A stretch of 64,000 nt of DNA from Sandaracinaceae bacterium (lineage in GTDB: Bacteria > Myxococcota_A > Polyangia > Polyangiales > Sandaracinaceae): positions 62,001-126,000 of the forward strand of contig JACKEC010000018.1 in NCBI GenBank assembly GCA_020633195.1. Reading direction: 5' to 3'. This document shows positions 9,037 through 17,411 of this stretch, piece after piece. Each line of letters begins with the position of its first letter. The stretch's first letter is position 1. The position numbers and the translations under genes are program-made. Below the pieces are notes generated by a model. The model was not told the DNA's origin. It saw nothing but the letters and a program-made list of their open reading frames with translations, and ran no database searches.

Positions 9037-9130
9037 CCACCTGGCACCATAGCGCGGTCCGGAACCTCGTCGCCGGGGTGATGTCGACACCTCGCCAAAG
9101 GACGGCCCCACCCACCGTGTCGGAGACCCC

Positions 9131-9574
9131 GTGAAGCGCTTCCTCGTCACCCTCCTCCTCCTGGGGGCCGCCGCCCCGGCCCACGCCGACCTCGTGGTCG
9201 AGATGCCCCACGTCCGCCGGCCGTCGCACTCGGTCGCGCTGTCGTCGGTCCGCCGCGGGAGCACGGACGCGCCCACCGCCGACGCCGAGCGGGTCCTGAG
9301 CGAGGCGCGCAGCCAGCTCTACGGGCAGCGGAGCCGGATCAACCGCTGCCTGAGCGGCCTGGACCTGCGCGAGGATCCGCTCCGCAGCCGGCGGCGCGCC
9401 CTCACGGGTCGTCTGGTCTTCTCGCGCAGCGGTCGCCCCGCCGTCCACATCGACTCGACCCGCGGGATCCCCGGACCCGCGCGCGCTTGCATCGAGGAGG
9501 GCGTGCGCGCCGTCGCGGTCCGGACCGCGCCCCGAGGCTCGGTCGAGATCCGCTTCACGTTCACGCTCCAGTGA
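9131..9574 (+). CDS. Small exported AgmX/PglI C-terminal-like protein
   Basis: A 147-residue protein starting at GTG with a clear signal peptide ending AHA-D. The mature part has the pattern of the myxobacterial AgmX/PglI C-terminal domain: a helix with INRCLSGL, a beta strand TGRLVFSRSGRPAVHIDS, a second helix with ACIEEGVRAVAV, and a final strand SVEIRFTFTLQ. Two cysteines, one in each helix region, are typical of this fold and may form a disulfide in the periplasm. The domain resembles the TonB C-terminal fold. The partial gene at the right edge of the window carries the same type of domain twice. Confidence 0.6.
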   Translation: MKRFLVTLLLLGAAAPAHADLVVEMPHVRRPSHSVALSSVRRGSTDAPTADAERVLSEARSQLYGQRSRINRCLSGLDLREDPLRSRRRALTGRLVFSRSGRPAVHIDSTRGIPGPARACIEEGVRAVAVRTAPRGSVEIRFTFTLQ

Positions 9575-10888
9575 TCAGGCCAGCTCCTTGATGAGCACCC
9601 GGGAGCGTCGCGTCTTGTCGTAGCTCGCGCGCCGCGACGGCGGGAGCTGGCGGACGGAGGCGGGGACGAAGCCGCGCTCCTGGAAGAAGTGGGCGCTGCG
9701 GGTGGTGAGCACGAAGAGCCGCTCCAGGCCCTGCTCCCTCGCGCGCGCCTCGAGGCGGTCGACGAGGGCCTCGCCCCGGCCGACCTCCCGATACCGGTCG
9801 TGGATCGCGACGCAGTAGAGCTCGCCCATCGAGACGTCCGGGAAGGCCTCGAGCGCCGCGCACCCGATGACGAGGCCGTCGCGGTCGATGACCATGAAGC
9901 GGTCGAGCTCCATCTCGAGCCGCTCGCGGCTCCGCCGCACGAGGATCCCCTGGTCCTCGAGCGGGCGCAGCAGCGTGGCGAGCGAGCCGAGGTCGTCGAT
10001 CCGCGCTCGCCGCACGTCCTCGTAGGCCTCCTGCGTCACGAGCGTGCCCGTCCCCTCGCGCGTGAAGAGCTCGTCGATGAGCGCGCCGTCGCGCCGGCGA
10101 TCGACGAGGTGCGCCCGCGGGACCCCGCCTCGCACCGCGCGCGCCGCCGCGAGGATGTGCTTGCGGACGTCGGCGCCCTGACGGTTGCGCTTCGTGGCGA
10201 GCGCGTCGGCCTCGTTCGGGGTCAGCTGGCTGATCAGGCGGCGCCGGGCGTCGAGGGCGCCGCGGCCTTCGATCAGGCCGACGAGCTTGCTCGCCTTGAG
10301 GGCCACCGCGACGTCGGCGGCGACGTCGTGCGAGGCGAGGTTGAAGGACTCCCCCGTGGGCGAGTAACCGAGCGGGCTGACGACGACGATCGCCCCGGCG
10401 TCGAGGCCTCGCTCGATGCCGATGGTGTCCACCCGGCGGACCTCGCCCGTGAAGAGGTAGTCCACTCCATCTCGGACGCCGATGGGGCGCGCGGTGACGA
10501 AGTTGCCGCTCATCACGCGGATCCGCGCGTTGGCCATCGGGGTGTTGACCGCGCCCATCGAGAGGGCGGCCTCGATGCGGGCTCGCGCGTCTCCGACCGC
10601 TTCGTGCACGCAGGCGAGCGTCGCGCGATCCGTCACCCGCGCGTCGCCGACGAAGCGCGAGGCGATCTTGCGGGTCTCGAGGCGGCGCTCGATCTGCGGG
10701 CGCGTGCCGTGGACGAGCACCACGCGGACGCCGAGGCCGTGCAGGAGCGCCACGTCGTGCATGAGCGAGGGCAGCCGCTCGGTGCGGACCGCCTCACCGC
10801 CCACGAGCACGACGAAGGTCGCCCCGCGGTGGGCGTGGATGTACGGCGCCGCGACGCGGAGGCTCTCGACGAAGGAGGAGGCGCTCAC
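9575..10888 (-). CDS. argA: Amino-acid N-acetyltransferase (N-acetylglutamate synthase)
   Basis: A 437-residue enzyme that should acetylate glutamate with acetyl-CoA as the first step of arginine synthesis. An amino-acid-kinase-like domain (about 1-285, with FVVLVGGEAV, LVHGTRPQIERRL and VVSPLGYSPTGESFNL) is followed by a GNAT acetyltransferase domain (about 295-437, with acetyl-CoA loop YREVGRGEALVDRL and the family ending FFQERGFVPASVRQLPPSRR). This is the classical ArgA architecture and length. It starts at GTG (MSASSFVESLR) and is divergent from the hydrolase at 10958. No other arginine gene is nearby. The stop abuts the convergent gene ending at 9574. Confidence 0.93.
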   Translation of the reverse strand: MSASSFVESLRVAAPYIHAHRGATFVVLVGGEAVRTERLPSLMHDVALLHGLGVRVVLVHGTRPQIERRLETRKIASRFVGDARVTDRATLACVHEAVGDARARIEAALSMGAVNTPMANARIRVMSGNFVTARPIGVRDGVDYLFTGEVRRVDTIGIERGLDAGAIVVVSPLGYSPTGESFNLASHDVAADVAVALKASKLVGLIEGRGALDARRRLISQLTPNEADALATKRNRQGADVRKHILAAARAVRGGVPRAHLVDRRRDGALIDELFTREGTGTLVTQEAYEDVRRARIDDLGSLATLLRPLEDQGILVRRSRERLEMELDRFMVIDRDGLVIGCAALEAFPDVSMGELYCVAIHDRYREVGRGEALVDRLEARAREQGLERLFVLTTRSAHFFQERGFVPASVRQLPPSRRASYDKTRRSRVLIKELA

Positions 10889-10957
10889 GCCGAGGACGCT
10901 CGTTCAAGCGGGGCGCGAGGTCAACCCGCCGCGGGCTCCGTGCTATGAGCACCCGCC

Positions 10958-11764
10958 GTGCTCCACCACGACACCCTGACGGCGCCCGGCGCCGCCCCGG
11001 ACCGGTGGGTCCTCTTCTGCCACGGGATCCTCGGTCGAGGCTCGAACTGGCGCGGGTTCGCCCGCGCGCTGGTGCGGGAGCTGCCGACCTGGGGCGCCGT
11101 CCTCGTGGACCTGCGAGCGCACGGCGCCTCGCGCGCGGTCCCGCCGCCCGACTCGATCGAGGCCGCCGCGCGCGACCTCCACGCGCTGGTCGACGAGCGC
11201 CCCGTCCGCGCCGTCCTCGGACACAGCTTCGGCGGCAAGGTCGCCCTCGAGCTGTCGCGCCAGCGCGCCTTCGACCAGCTCTTCGTCGTCGACTCCCTGC
11301 CCGGCGCGCGGCCCGGTCGCGAGGGCGCCGAGAACACGGAGCGCGTCGTGAAGATGCTCGGCACGCTGCCCGCGCACTTCCTCGATCGCGAGGCGTTCCA
11401 TCGCTACGTGCAGGAGCTGGGCTTCACCCGCGAGCTCGCGGCGTGGCTCGGCCAGAACCTCGACGCGATCGAGGGCGGCGGCTACGAGCTCGGCCTCGAC
11501 GTTCCGCGGATCGAGGCGCTCCTCGGCGACTACTTCGTGCGCGACCTGTGGCCCGCGCTCGATCCGCCGCCCGCGGCCACCACCGCCCACCTCGTCATCG
11601 CGGGGCGCTCGACCGTGTACGGCGACGCCGACCGCGAGCGGGCCCGCGACCTCGCCGCGCGCCACGAGCGGGTGCGGGTCCACGTCCTCGAGCGAGCCGA
11701 TCACTGGGTGCACATCGACGACCCGGACGGCCTCCTCGCCATCGCCTCGGAGGCCCTCTCGTGA
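10958..11764 (+). CDS. Alpha/beta hydrolase
   Basis: A 268-residue cytoplasmic alpha/beta-hydrolase fold enzyme starting at GTG. The oxyanion region is LFCHGILGRGSNWRGFA (about 19-35), the nucleophile elbow is GHSFGGK (Ser near 90), the acid is probably the Asp in VYGDADRER, and the His is in ERADHWVHIDDP. The pattern resembles YbfF-type esterases, which cleave short acyl esters or acyl-CoA. The substrate is not evident. Its stop overlaps the GTG of the flavoprotein downstream (GTGA), so the two are co-translated. Confidence 0.8.
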   Translation: MLHHDTLTAPGAAPDRWVLFCHGILGRGSNWRGFARALVRELPTWGAVLVDLRAHGASRAVPPPDSIEAAARDLHALVDERPVRAVLGHSFGGKVALELSRQRAFDQLFVVDSLPGARPGREGAENTERVVKMLGTLPAHFLDREAFHRYVQELGFTRELAAWLGQNLDAIEGGGYELGLDVPRIEALLGDYFVRDLWPALDPPPAATTAHLVIAGRSTVYGDADRERARDLAARHERVRVHVLERADHWVHIDDPDGLLAIASEALS

Positions 11765-13077
11765 TCCCCATCGACACCGACCTCCTCGTCCTCGGCGGGG
11801 GCACCGCGGGCATCGCCGCCGCCCGCGCCGCCTCGCGCAATGGGCTCGCGGTCACCCTGGTCGAGGCCGACCGCGTCGGCGGCCCGCGCACGCTCCTGTC
11901 GTGGCGCGTCCTCGAGCGGACGGTCGATCGCCACGTGGCGCGCGGCGAGTGCCTGCGGGCTTCCGTCTGGGCGGAGGCCCGCGCCGAGCTCGCGCGCCTC
12001 GCGGAGCTCCGCGAGGAGCGCCTCGCGCTGCGGCTCGGCGACGCGGGCGTCGACCTCGTCCACGGGCGCGCTCGGTTCACGTCCCCTCACGAGCTCGAGG
12101 TCGCGTCGGGGGCGCGGGTCCGCTTCGATCGCGCCGTCGTCGCGGTGGGCGCGGGGGCGATCGGCTTCGACGGCGACGCCCCGGACGGCAGGCGCTACGT
12201 GACCGCCGATGGCCTCTTCGGGCTCTCCGCCCTCCCCGACGCGGTCCTCGTGGTCGGCGGCGGCGCCGCGGGCGCGGAGCTCGTCGACTCGCTCTCGCGG
12301 GTGAAGGACGTCGAGGTCACCTGGTTGATGGACGAGGTCGGCATCCTCCCGCGGTTCGAGCGCGAGCTCGCCGACGCGCTCGGGGACGTGCTCCTCGGTC
12401 GAGGGGTGAAGCTCGTGCACGGCAAGGCCGTCGTCGGGGTGACCGTCGAGGAGCACCGCGCGGTCGCCCACCTCGAGGGCGGCCACAAGTACGACGGGCC
12501 GCTGCTCGTCGCGTGCGCCGGCCGCCGGGCGGAGCCGACGGAGCTGGGCCTCGACGCGCTCGGGATCGCTTCGCTGCGGGTCGACGATCGCCTGCGGACC
12601 TCCGCCGAGCACGTCTGGGCCGCGGGCGAGTCCGCGGGCGAGTGCCCGAGCGCGGGGCACGCCGAGGCGATGGGGCGGCTCGCCGGGCGAGCGGCCGCCG
12701 GCCTCGAGATCCGGCCGTGGGACCCGAGCCAGATCCCGTCGGTGGTCCGGACCCACCCGCAGCTCGCGCAGGTGGGGCTGACCCCCGAGCGCCTCGCCGG
12801 CATGGAGGTGATCCTGCACACGGCGCGAGCCGAGGAGTCCCTCGCCGGGCTGCTCGAGGGCGTGGGCGAGAGCGCGGACAAGAAGGGCTTCCTCCGGCTC
12901 GCGAGCGACTCGGAGACGGGCCGGATCCTCGGGCTGAGCGCGGCGGGTCCGGGCGCGGGGAGCCTGGCGAGCGCGGCGGCGATCGCGCTGCGGCTCGGCG
13001 CGACGGACGACGCCGTGGCCGACGTGTTCGGCGACGTGCCGGGCGCGCTCGACGGGCTCTTCGCCGTCGTCCGCTAG
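11761..13077 (+). CDS. Lpd/Sth-family flavoprotein lacking the redox disulfide
   Basis: A 438-residue FAD/NAD(P)-binding protein of the dihydrolipoamide dehydrogenase / mercuric reductase fold. FAD motif LVLGGGTAGIAAARAA (about 9-24), NAD motif LVVGGGAAGAELVDSL (about 162-177), second FAD motif VWAAGESAGECPSAGHAEAM (about 285-304) and a C-terminal dimerisation-type domain are all present. Where the family has GGTC-x4-C, this protein has GGPRTLLSWRVLE, so both active cysteines are missing, and the C-terminal HPTxxE motif is also absent. It is therefore unlikely to be a lipoamide or thiol reductase. A diaphorase or quinone reductase such as the cysteine-less LpdA-type proteins is more likely. 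GTG start overlaps the hydrolase stop. Confidence 0.82.
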   Translation: MIPIDTDLLVLGGGTAGIAAARAASRNGLAVTLVEADRVGGPRTLLSWRVLERTVDRHVARGECLRASVWAEARAELARLAELREERLALRLGDAGVDLVHGRARFTSPHELEVASGARVRFDRAVVAVGAGAIGFDGDAPDGRRYVTADGLFGLSALPDAVLVVGGGAAGAELVDSLSRVKDVEVTWLMDEVGILPRFERELADALGDVLLGRGVKLVHGKAVVGVTVEEHRAVAHLEGGHKYDGPLLVACAGRRAEPTELGLDALGIASLRVDDRLRTSAEHVWAAGESAGECPSAGHAEAMGRLAGRAAAGLEIRPWDPSQIPSVVRTHPQLAQVGLTPERLAGMEVILHTARAEESLAGLLEGVGESADKKGFLRLASDSETGRILGLSAAGPGAGSLASAAAIALRLGATDDAVADVFGDVPGALDGLFAVVR

Positions 13078-13349
13078 CAGTACTGGTCGTAGGACGGGGC
13101 GTCGTCCCACAGCACGTCCGCGAGCAGCGCCTGACCGGTGCGCTCGTAGACCTGGGCGAGCAATCGCTCCTGGAGCTCGAGCTGCGCGCGGAGACGGAGG
13201 GCGCTGACGCCCTCGGCTCCCGCGAGCTCGGCCAGCAGCCGATCGATCTCGGCGAGGCAACGCGCCTCGTCTGTGAGGGGGCGGTCCAGTGCTCCGCGGG
13301 CCCGGTGCTCGGCGATCTTCGCGCTGACGAGGTGGCTCGGAATGCTCAT
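13074..13349 (-). CDS. Small hypothetical helical protein
   Basis: A 91-residue protein of unknown function. The ATG is preceded by GGAGGTTCC, a good ribosome-binding site. The sequence is almost entirely helical and charged, with a Leu/Ala/Glu/Arg-rich central part (CLAEIDRLLAELAGAEG, RLRAQLELQERLLAQVY) that could form a coiled coil; it ends in DAPSYDQYC. No signal or membrane segment is seen. Its TAG stop shares the palindrome CTAG with the stop of the convergent flavoprotein. Confidence 0.55.
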   Translation of the reverse strand: MSIPSHLVSAKIAEHRARGALDRPLTDEARCLAEIDRLLAELAGAEGVSALRLRAQLELQERLLAQVYERTGQALLADVLWDDAPSYDQYC

Positions 13350-13363
13350 CGGAACCTCCGTGA

Positions 13364-13380
13364 CCCCCGACGTTCGGGGG
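13364..13380. repeat. Perfect 7-bp inverted repeat (hairpin) upstream of the 91-residue gene
   Basis: CCCCCGA-CGT-TCGGGGG forms a perfect stem of 7 base pairs with a 3-base loop. It sits 15 bases upstream of the ATG of the 91-residue gene, where it would lie in that gene's leader RNA. There is no T-run, so it is not a standard terminator; it may be an operator or a translation-control hairpin. Confidence 0.4.
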
Positions 13381-13444
13381 CGGTTGCATCAAGGTGCTCC
13401 GCGGAGGGCCGCGCGACGCTGGATCACGCAAGACACCGACGATC

Positions 13445-13466
13445 CTGTCACACGTTTGTCACATAA
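13445..13466 (+). promoter_or_regulatory. Candidate Pho box upstream of the vWA lipoprotein
   Basis: CTGTCAC at 13445 and TTGTCAC at 13456 are direct repeats exactly 11 bases apart, with ACGT between and ATAA after. This fits the PhoB box (CTGTCAT, 4 A/T-rich bases, CTGTCAY), except that the spacer is not A/T-only. The orientation points to the lipoprotein gene whose ATG is 100 bases further on. No convincing -10 element is visible, so regulation by phosphate is a prediction. Confidence 0.5.
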
Positions 13467-13565
13467 CCCGGTTGATCGGCACCGATCTCGGCCCGGCTTA
13501 CAGATCGCCTTAAGTGCGACGGCTCAGTGATCGGCGGATTTGGGACCGCTAATCTGGCTCGCGTC

Positions 13566-15215
13566 ATGACCAGGCTCGCCCTCCTCCTCGCGCTCGTGCT
13601 CGCTGGCTGCACCGCTGGCACCCCCCGCTTCCGAGACGCCGGCCCCGGCGGTCCCGACGCGAGGATCCTCGACGGCTGCAACCCCGACAACGACAGCGAC
13701 GGCGACGGCATCGCGGACGACGCCGAGGGCACGATCGACTCGGACGGGGACGGAACGCCGAACAACCTGGACACGGACTCCGACGGCGACGGCATCCTCG
13801 ACGCCGAGGAGCACCAGGGGAACATCCCCTGCTCGCTGCCCGACGCCGACGGCGACGGCATCCCGAACTGGCTCGACCCGGACAGCGACAACGACGGGCT
13901 CAGCGATCTCGAGGAGCGCGGCACCTACTCGACCGATCCCTACGCGATCGACAGCGACGGCGACGGCGTGACCGACCTCGGCGAGGCGCTCGGGACGATG
14001 ACGGACCCGAACGATCCGACGAGCACCATCCCGCCGCAGGACTTCTTCGTCGTCCTCCCGTACTTCGGCGACGCGGTCGAGCGCACCCTCCGCTTCGACA
14101 CGAACCTGCAGCTCGCGGACATCTACTTCCTCATCGACACGACCGGCTCGATGGGCACCGCCATCTCGAGCGTGCAGAGCTCGCTGACCCGCATCGCCGC
14201 CCAGATCGGCATGCGCATCCCGAACGTGCAGATGGGCGTCGGGCAGTTCCGCGACTTCCCGATCCCCTCGGGCGGCGGGATCTTCGGCGGCGGCGAGTAC
14301 GGCGACTCGGGCGACCGGCCGTACTTCAACGAGCAGAACATCACGCCCACCGTCTCGGAGGTGCAGTCCGCGCTCGGGCGCCTGAGCGCCGGCGGCGGCG
14401 CCGACGGGCCGGAGTCGAGCTCGGAGGCCCTCTTCCAGACGGCGACGGGCCGCGGCGGCACGTGGACCGCGGGCGGCGACAGCCACATGATCCCGCCGCA
14501 GCGCTGCACCGCCGTCCCGGACGAGACCGGGCGTCGCCGCGGCTACCCGTGCTTCCGACCCGACTCGCTGCCGATCGTCGTCCACGTGACCGACGCGCCG
14601 TTCCACATGGGTCCTGGTGGGTCCGAGAGCTACGCCGGGATCACGCCGGTGCCAGCCAGCTTCGAGCAGGCGGTCAACGAGCTGAACAACATCGGCGCGC
14701 GCTTCATCGGCGTGTCGGTCGACGGCGGCGGCCGCACCGAGGAGGAGGCGGTCGCGCGGATGACCGGCAGCGTCGACAGCACGGGCGCGCCGCTCGTCTA
14801 CACCGCCAGCGGCGGCGAGGTCTCGGACGCGATCATCGAGGGCATCGAGACCCTCGCCGGCCGCACGCCGCAGGACGTCGACACGACGACGGAGAACGTC
14901 CCGGGCAACCCGGACGAGGTCGACGCCACGATGTTCATCAAGGCGATCACCCCGCTCGAGGGCTACAACGCGGGTAACAGCGGGCCGATGCCGGGCGTGA
15001 CCTACGCGTCCAAGGACGACCGGGTCTTCTACCAGGTCATCCCGGGCACCCAGGTCGAGTTCACGGTCCGCTTCCTGAACGACTTCCGGATGCCCGCGGT
15101 CAGTGCGCAGATCTTCCGCGCGGTGATCATCGTGCGGGGCAACGGGGTGGCCCGCCTCGACAGCCGAAACGTTTACATCGTGGTTCCACCCGACGGAGCG
15201 ATCATCCTGATCTGA
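13566..15215 (+). CDS. Lipoprotein with calcium-binding TSP3 repeats and a vWA domain
   Basis: A 549-residue surface or periplasmic lipoprotein; the start was chosen so that the lipobox LAGC falls at residue 14. Residues about 40-150 hold acidic repeats of the type DSDGDGI-DD and DTDSDGDGILDAEE, which are thrombospondin type 3 calcium-binding repeats. Residues about 175-440 form a von Willebrand factor A domain with the metal site FLIDTTGSMG near 187. A C-terminal beta domain follows (TPLEGYNAGNSG to the end). Such proteins mediate adhesion or protein contacts at the cell surface. Two cysteines near residue 315-325 may pair. It is preceded by a possible Pho box. Confidence 0.82.
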   Translation: MTRLALLLALVLAGCTAGTPRFRDAGPGGPDARILDGCNPDNDSDGDGIADDAEGTIDSDGDGTPNNLDTDSDGDGILDAEEHQGNIPCSLPDADGDGIPNWLDPDSDNDGLSDLEERGTYSTDPYAIDSDGDGVTDLGEALGTMTDPNDPTSTIPPQDFFVVLPYFGDAVERTLRFDTNLQLADIYFLIDTTGSMGTAISSVQSSLTRIAAQIGMRIPNVQMGVGQFRDFPIPSGGGIFGGGEYGDSGDRPYFNEQNITPTVSEVQSALGRLSAGGGADGPESSSEALFQTATGRGGTWTAGGDSHMIPPQRCTAVPDETGRRRGYPCFRPDSLPIVVHVTDAPFHMGPGGSESYAGITPVPASFEQAVNELNNIGARFIGVSVDGGGRTEEEAVARMTGSVDSTGAPLVYTASGGEVSDAIIEGIETLAGRTPQDVDTTTENVPGNPDEVDATMFIKAITPLEGYNAGNSGPMPGVTYASKDDRVFYQVIPGTQVEFTVRFLNDFRMPAVSAQIFRAVIIVRGNGVARLDSRNVYIVVPPDGAIILI

Positions 15216-15250
15216 GGCTCGGGCGGGTATCCTCGTCTGGGAACGGGCGA

Positions 15251-16825
15251 GTGGAAGACGACTACAACGACGAGCAGACGCGCCAGACGGGGGTCAACTC
15301 CAAGGCCATCTTGTCGAGCCCGTCCGAGGGGGTCGCGCGGCTCGTCGTGCTGATGGGCGCCGAGCCAGGCCGCCGCTACACGCTCAAGGACAAGAGCTGC
15401 GTGGTCGGGCGCTCGGAGGACTGCGACGTCCAGGTCGACGACACGAAGGTCTCGAGGCGCCACCTCCGGATCCGCAACGTCGGCAGTCGCTGGGTCGCCG
15501 AGGACCTCGGCAGCCGCAACGGGACCCTCGTCAACGGGGAGTCGATCGGGAGCGCGCGGGAGCTCGTCGCGGGCGACCGGATCCAGCTGTCCGCCGAGAG
15601 CCTGCTGCTGTTCACGCGGCAAGACCCGCTCGAGGACCTCCTCCAGCACCGGCAGCAGATGGAGATCATCGGCCACCTCGCCGCCGGGATCGCCCACGAC
15701 TTCAACAACCTGCTGAACGTCATCGAGGCGAGCTCGTCGCACCTCAAGACGCTCGATCCCTCGACCCGGCTCGACGACGACGTCGTCGCCGAGTGCCACG
15801 CGGACATCCGCGCCGCGAGCCGACGCGCCGGAGAGCTGACCGCGCGCCTCCTCGCGATCGCCGGGCGGCGGGACCGCGCCGACGATCTCGTCGACGACGC
15901 CGCCGAGAACGAGCGCTCGGTCGACCTGAGCTCCCTCGCCGCCGACGTCCTGCAGCTCGTGCGGCGGACGTTCGGCCGCTCCATCGAGATCGAGTCGAAC
16001 GTGGTCCCGGGGCTCTCCGTACGCGGCGACTACTCGGCGCTGCACCAGCTGCTGATGAACCTCTGCATCAACGCGCGGGACGCGATGCCAGACGGGGGGA
16101 CGCTCACCGTGGGGGCGCGTCGCGAGGACGGCGACGAGGCCTGGACCGTCATCTCGGTGCGGGACACGGGCATCGGCATGGACGCGAGCGCGCGCGAGCG
16201 CGTCTTCGACCCGTTCTTCACGACGAAGGCGCGCGGCACCGGCAGCGGCCTCGGCCTCGCCACGGTCTACGAGGTGGCCACCCGCCACGGGGGCACGGTG
16301 GAGGTCGAGTCGTCGCCCGGGGCGGGATCCACGTTCCGGGTGCGGCTCCCGCTGCGGAGCGCCCGTCAGTCGACGCCTCAAGCTCGAACCGCGCGGCGCG
16401 CCAGCACCTGGGACAGCCGCGCCGAGCCCAAGGCCGTCGGTCGGATCCTCGTGGTCGACGACCAAGAGCTCGTCCGCCGGAGCCTCGGCCGGCTCCTCAC
16501 CGCGCAGGGCCACGACGTCCTCTACGCGTCCGACGGAATCGAGGCGGTCGAGACCTACCAGGCCGCCGAGCCGCGGCCGGACGTGGTGCTCATGGACCTC
16601 GACATGCCGCGGCTGTCGGGGGGCGAGGCGCTCGTCCGGCTGCGCGAGCTCGACCCGGGCGCCAAGGTCGTCCTCATCAGCGGCTTCTACGACGACATCG
16701 CCCGGCGCCGGCTCATCCGGCAGGGCGCCGTGGAGCTCCTCGGCAAGCCCCTCGATCTGTCCGAGCTCGCGGGCTGCATCCGGCTCGCCCTGAGCGCCCC
16801 GTGGGAGTCCCTTCCATCGGATTGA
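15251..16825 (+). CDS. Hybrid sensor kinase: FHA, histidine kinase and receiver
   Basis: A 524-residue cytoplasmic protein starting at GTG. An FHA phosphothreonine-binding domain (about 31-105, with GRSEDCDVQVDD, VSRRHLRI and GSRNGTLVNG) is followed by a histidine-kinase core with phosphoacceptor His149 in GIAHDFNN, N-box NLCINARDAM, G1 DTGIGM, and G2 GSGLGLATVYE. A C-terminal receiver (about 395-515) carries acidic DDQE, phosphoacceptor Asp449 in LMDLDMP, and Lys in LLGKPLD. There is no membrane segment. The FHA domain implies input from a Ser/Thr kinase, a typical myxobacterial cross-link between the two phosphorylation systems. A single receiver gene follows. Confidence 0.92.
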   Translation: MEDDYNDEQTRQTGVNSKAILSSPSEGVARLVVLMGAEPGRRYTLKDKSCVVGRSEDCDVQVDDTKVSRRHLRIRNVGSRWVAEDLGSRNGTLVNGESIGSARELVAGDRIQLSAESLLLFTRQDPLEDLLQHRQQMEIIGHLAAGIAHDFNNLLNVIEASSSHLKTLDPSTRLDDDVVAECHADIRAASRRAGELTARLLAIAGRRDRADDLVDDAAENERSVDLSSLAADVLQLVRRTFGRSIEIESNVVPGLSVRGDYSALHQLLMNLCINARDAMPDGGTLTVGARREDGDEAWTVISVRDTGIGMDASARERVFDPFFTTKARGTGSGLGLATVYEVATRHGGTVEVESSPGAGSTFRVRLPLRSARQSTPQARTARRASTWDSRAEPKAVGRILVVDDQELVRRSLGRLLTAQGHDVLYASDGIEAVETYQAAEPRPDVVLMDLDMPRLSGGEALVRLRELDPGAKVVLISGFYDDIARRRLIRQGAVELLGKPLDLSELAGCIRLALSAPWESLPSD

Positions 16826-16862
16826 TCTTGCGAGATTGAATGACGACCAGCCCGTTCCTGAA

Positions 16863-17387
16863 ATGGGCGAGGGGATCAACCGCGCAACTCTGCCCATGAA
16901 ACGAGCGGATCGGTGCTTGCTTCTGGCCAGGGGTGTGGTGAAGATCCACACCGGCTACCGAGCGCAGCCCGACTGTCTCGACGTGCTCGTCTTCGACGAC
17001 TGCAGCGTCTCGCGCGCGGCCATGGTCGGGGCGCTCGAGGGAGCGGGGCTCAGCGTGCTCGGGATCGGGACGCCGCTCGAGGCCACCCGGGCGATGCTGC
17101 GCAACGAGGCGCGGCTGCTCGTGGTGGCGGCGGACGTCCGGGGGATCGACTGCGATCGCCTCGTCGCCCTGCTCCGCGGGGTGGACCGCCTGACCGAGCT
17201 CCGGGTGGTGATGGTCTCGGCGGACCGCGGGCCCACGACCCAGCGCCTCGCCGCCACCGCGGGCGCCGACGCCGTCTACGTGAAGTCCGACGACGTGGGG
17301 CTCCTCGTGGACGTGGTGCGGGAGCTGCTCGACATGGCGCCGGCCAGCGGAACGCGCCGCCGGCCCGAGGGTCTCGACCCCCAATAG
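16863..17387 (+). CDS. Single-domain response-regulator receiver protein
   Basis: A receiver-like protein without an output domain. The core runs from LDVLVFDDCSVSRAAMVGAL (acidic pair near the start) through LLVVAADVRGID (probable phosphoacceptor Asp at the end of strand 3) and VVMVSADRGP to AVYVKSDDVGLLV (conserved Lys). The start is uncertain: a TTG at 16836, this ATG, or an ATG at 16896 are all in frame and none has a good ribosome-binding site; the domain itself starts near 16970. It follows the hybrid kinase by about 40 bases and may receive phosphate from it. Confidence 0.72.
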   Translation: MGEGINRATLPMKRADRCLLLARGVVKIHTGYRAQPDCLDVLVFDDCSVSRAAMVGALEGAGLSVLGIGTPLEATRAMLRNEARLLVVAADVRGIDCDRLVALLRGVDRLTELRVVMVSADRGPTTQRLAATAGADAVYVKSDDVGLLVDVVRELLDMAPASGTRRRPEGLDPQ

Positions 17388-17411
17388 CCGCGCCCTGCTA
17401 AGGTCGCGCCG

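Noticed and set aside
13074..13077. Possible terminator at the CTAG palindrome
   Set aside because: It is simply the shared stop codons of two convergent genes, with no stem or T-run.
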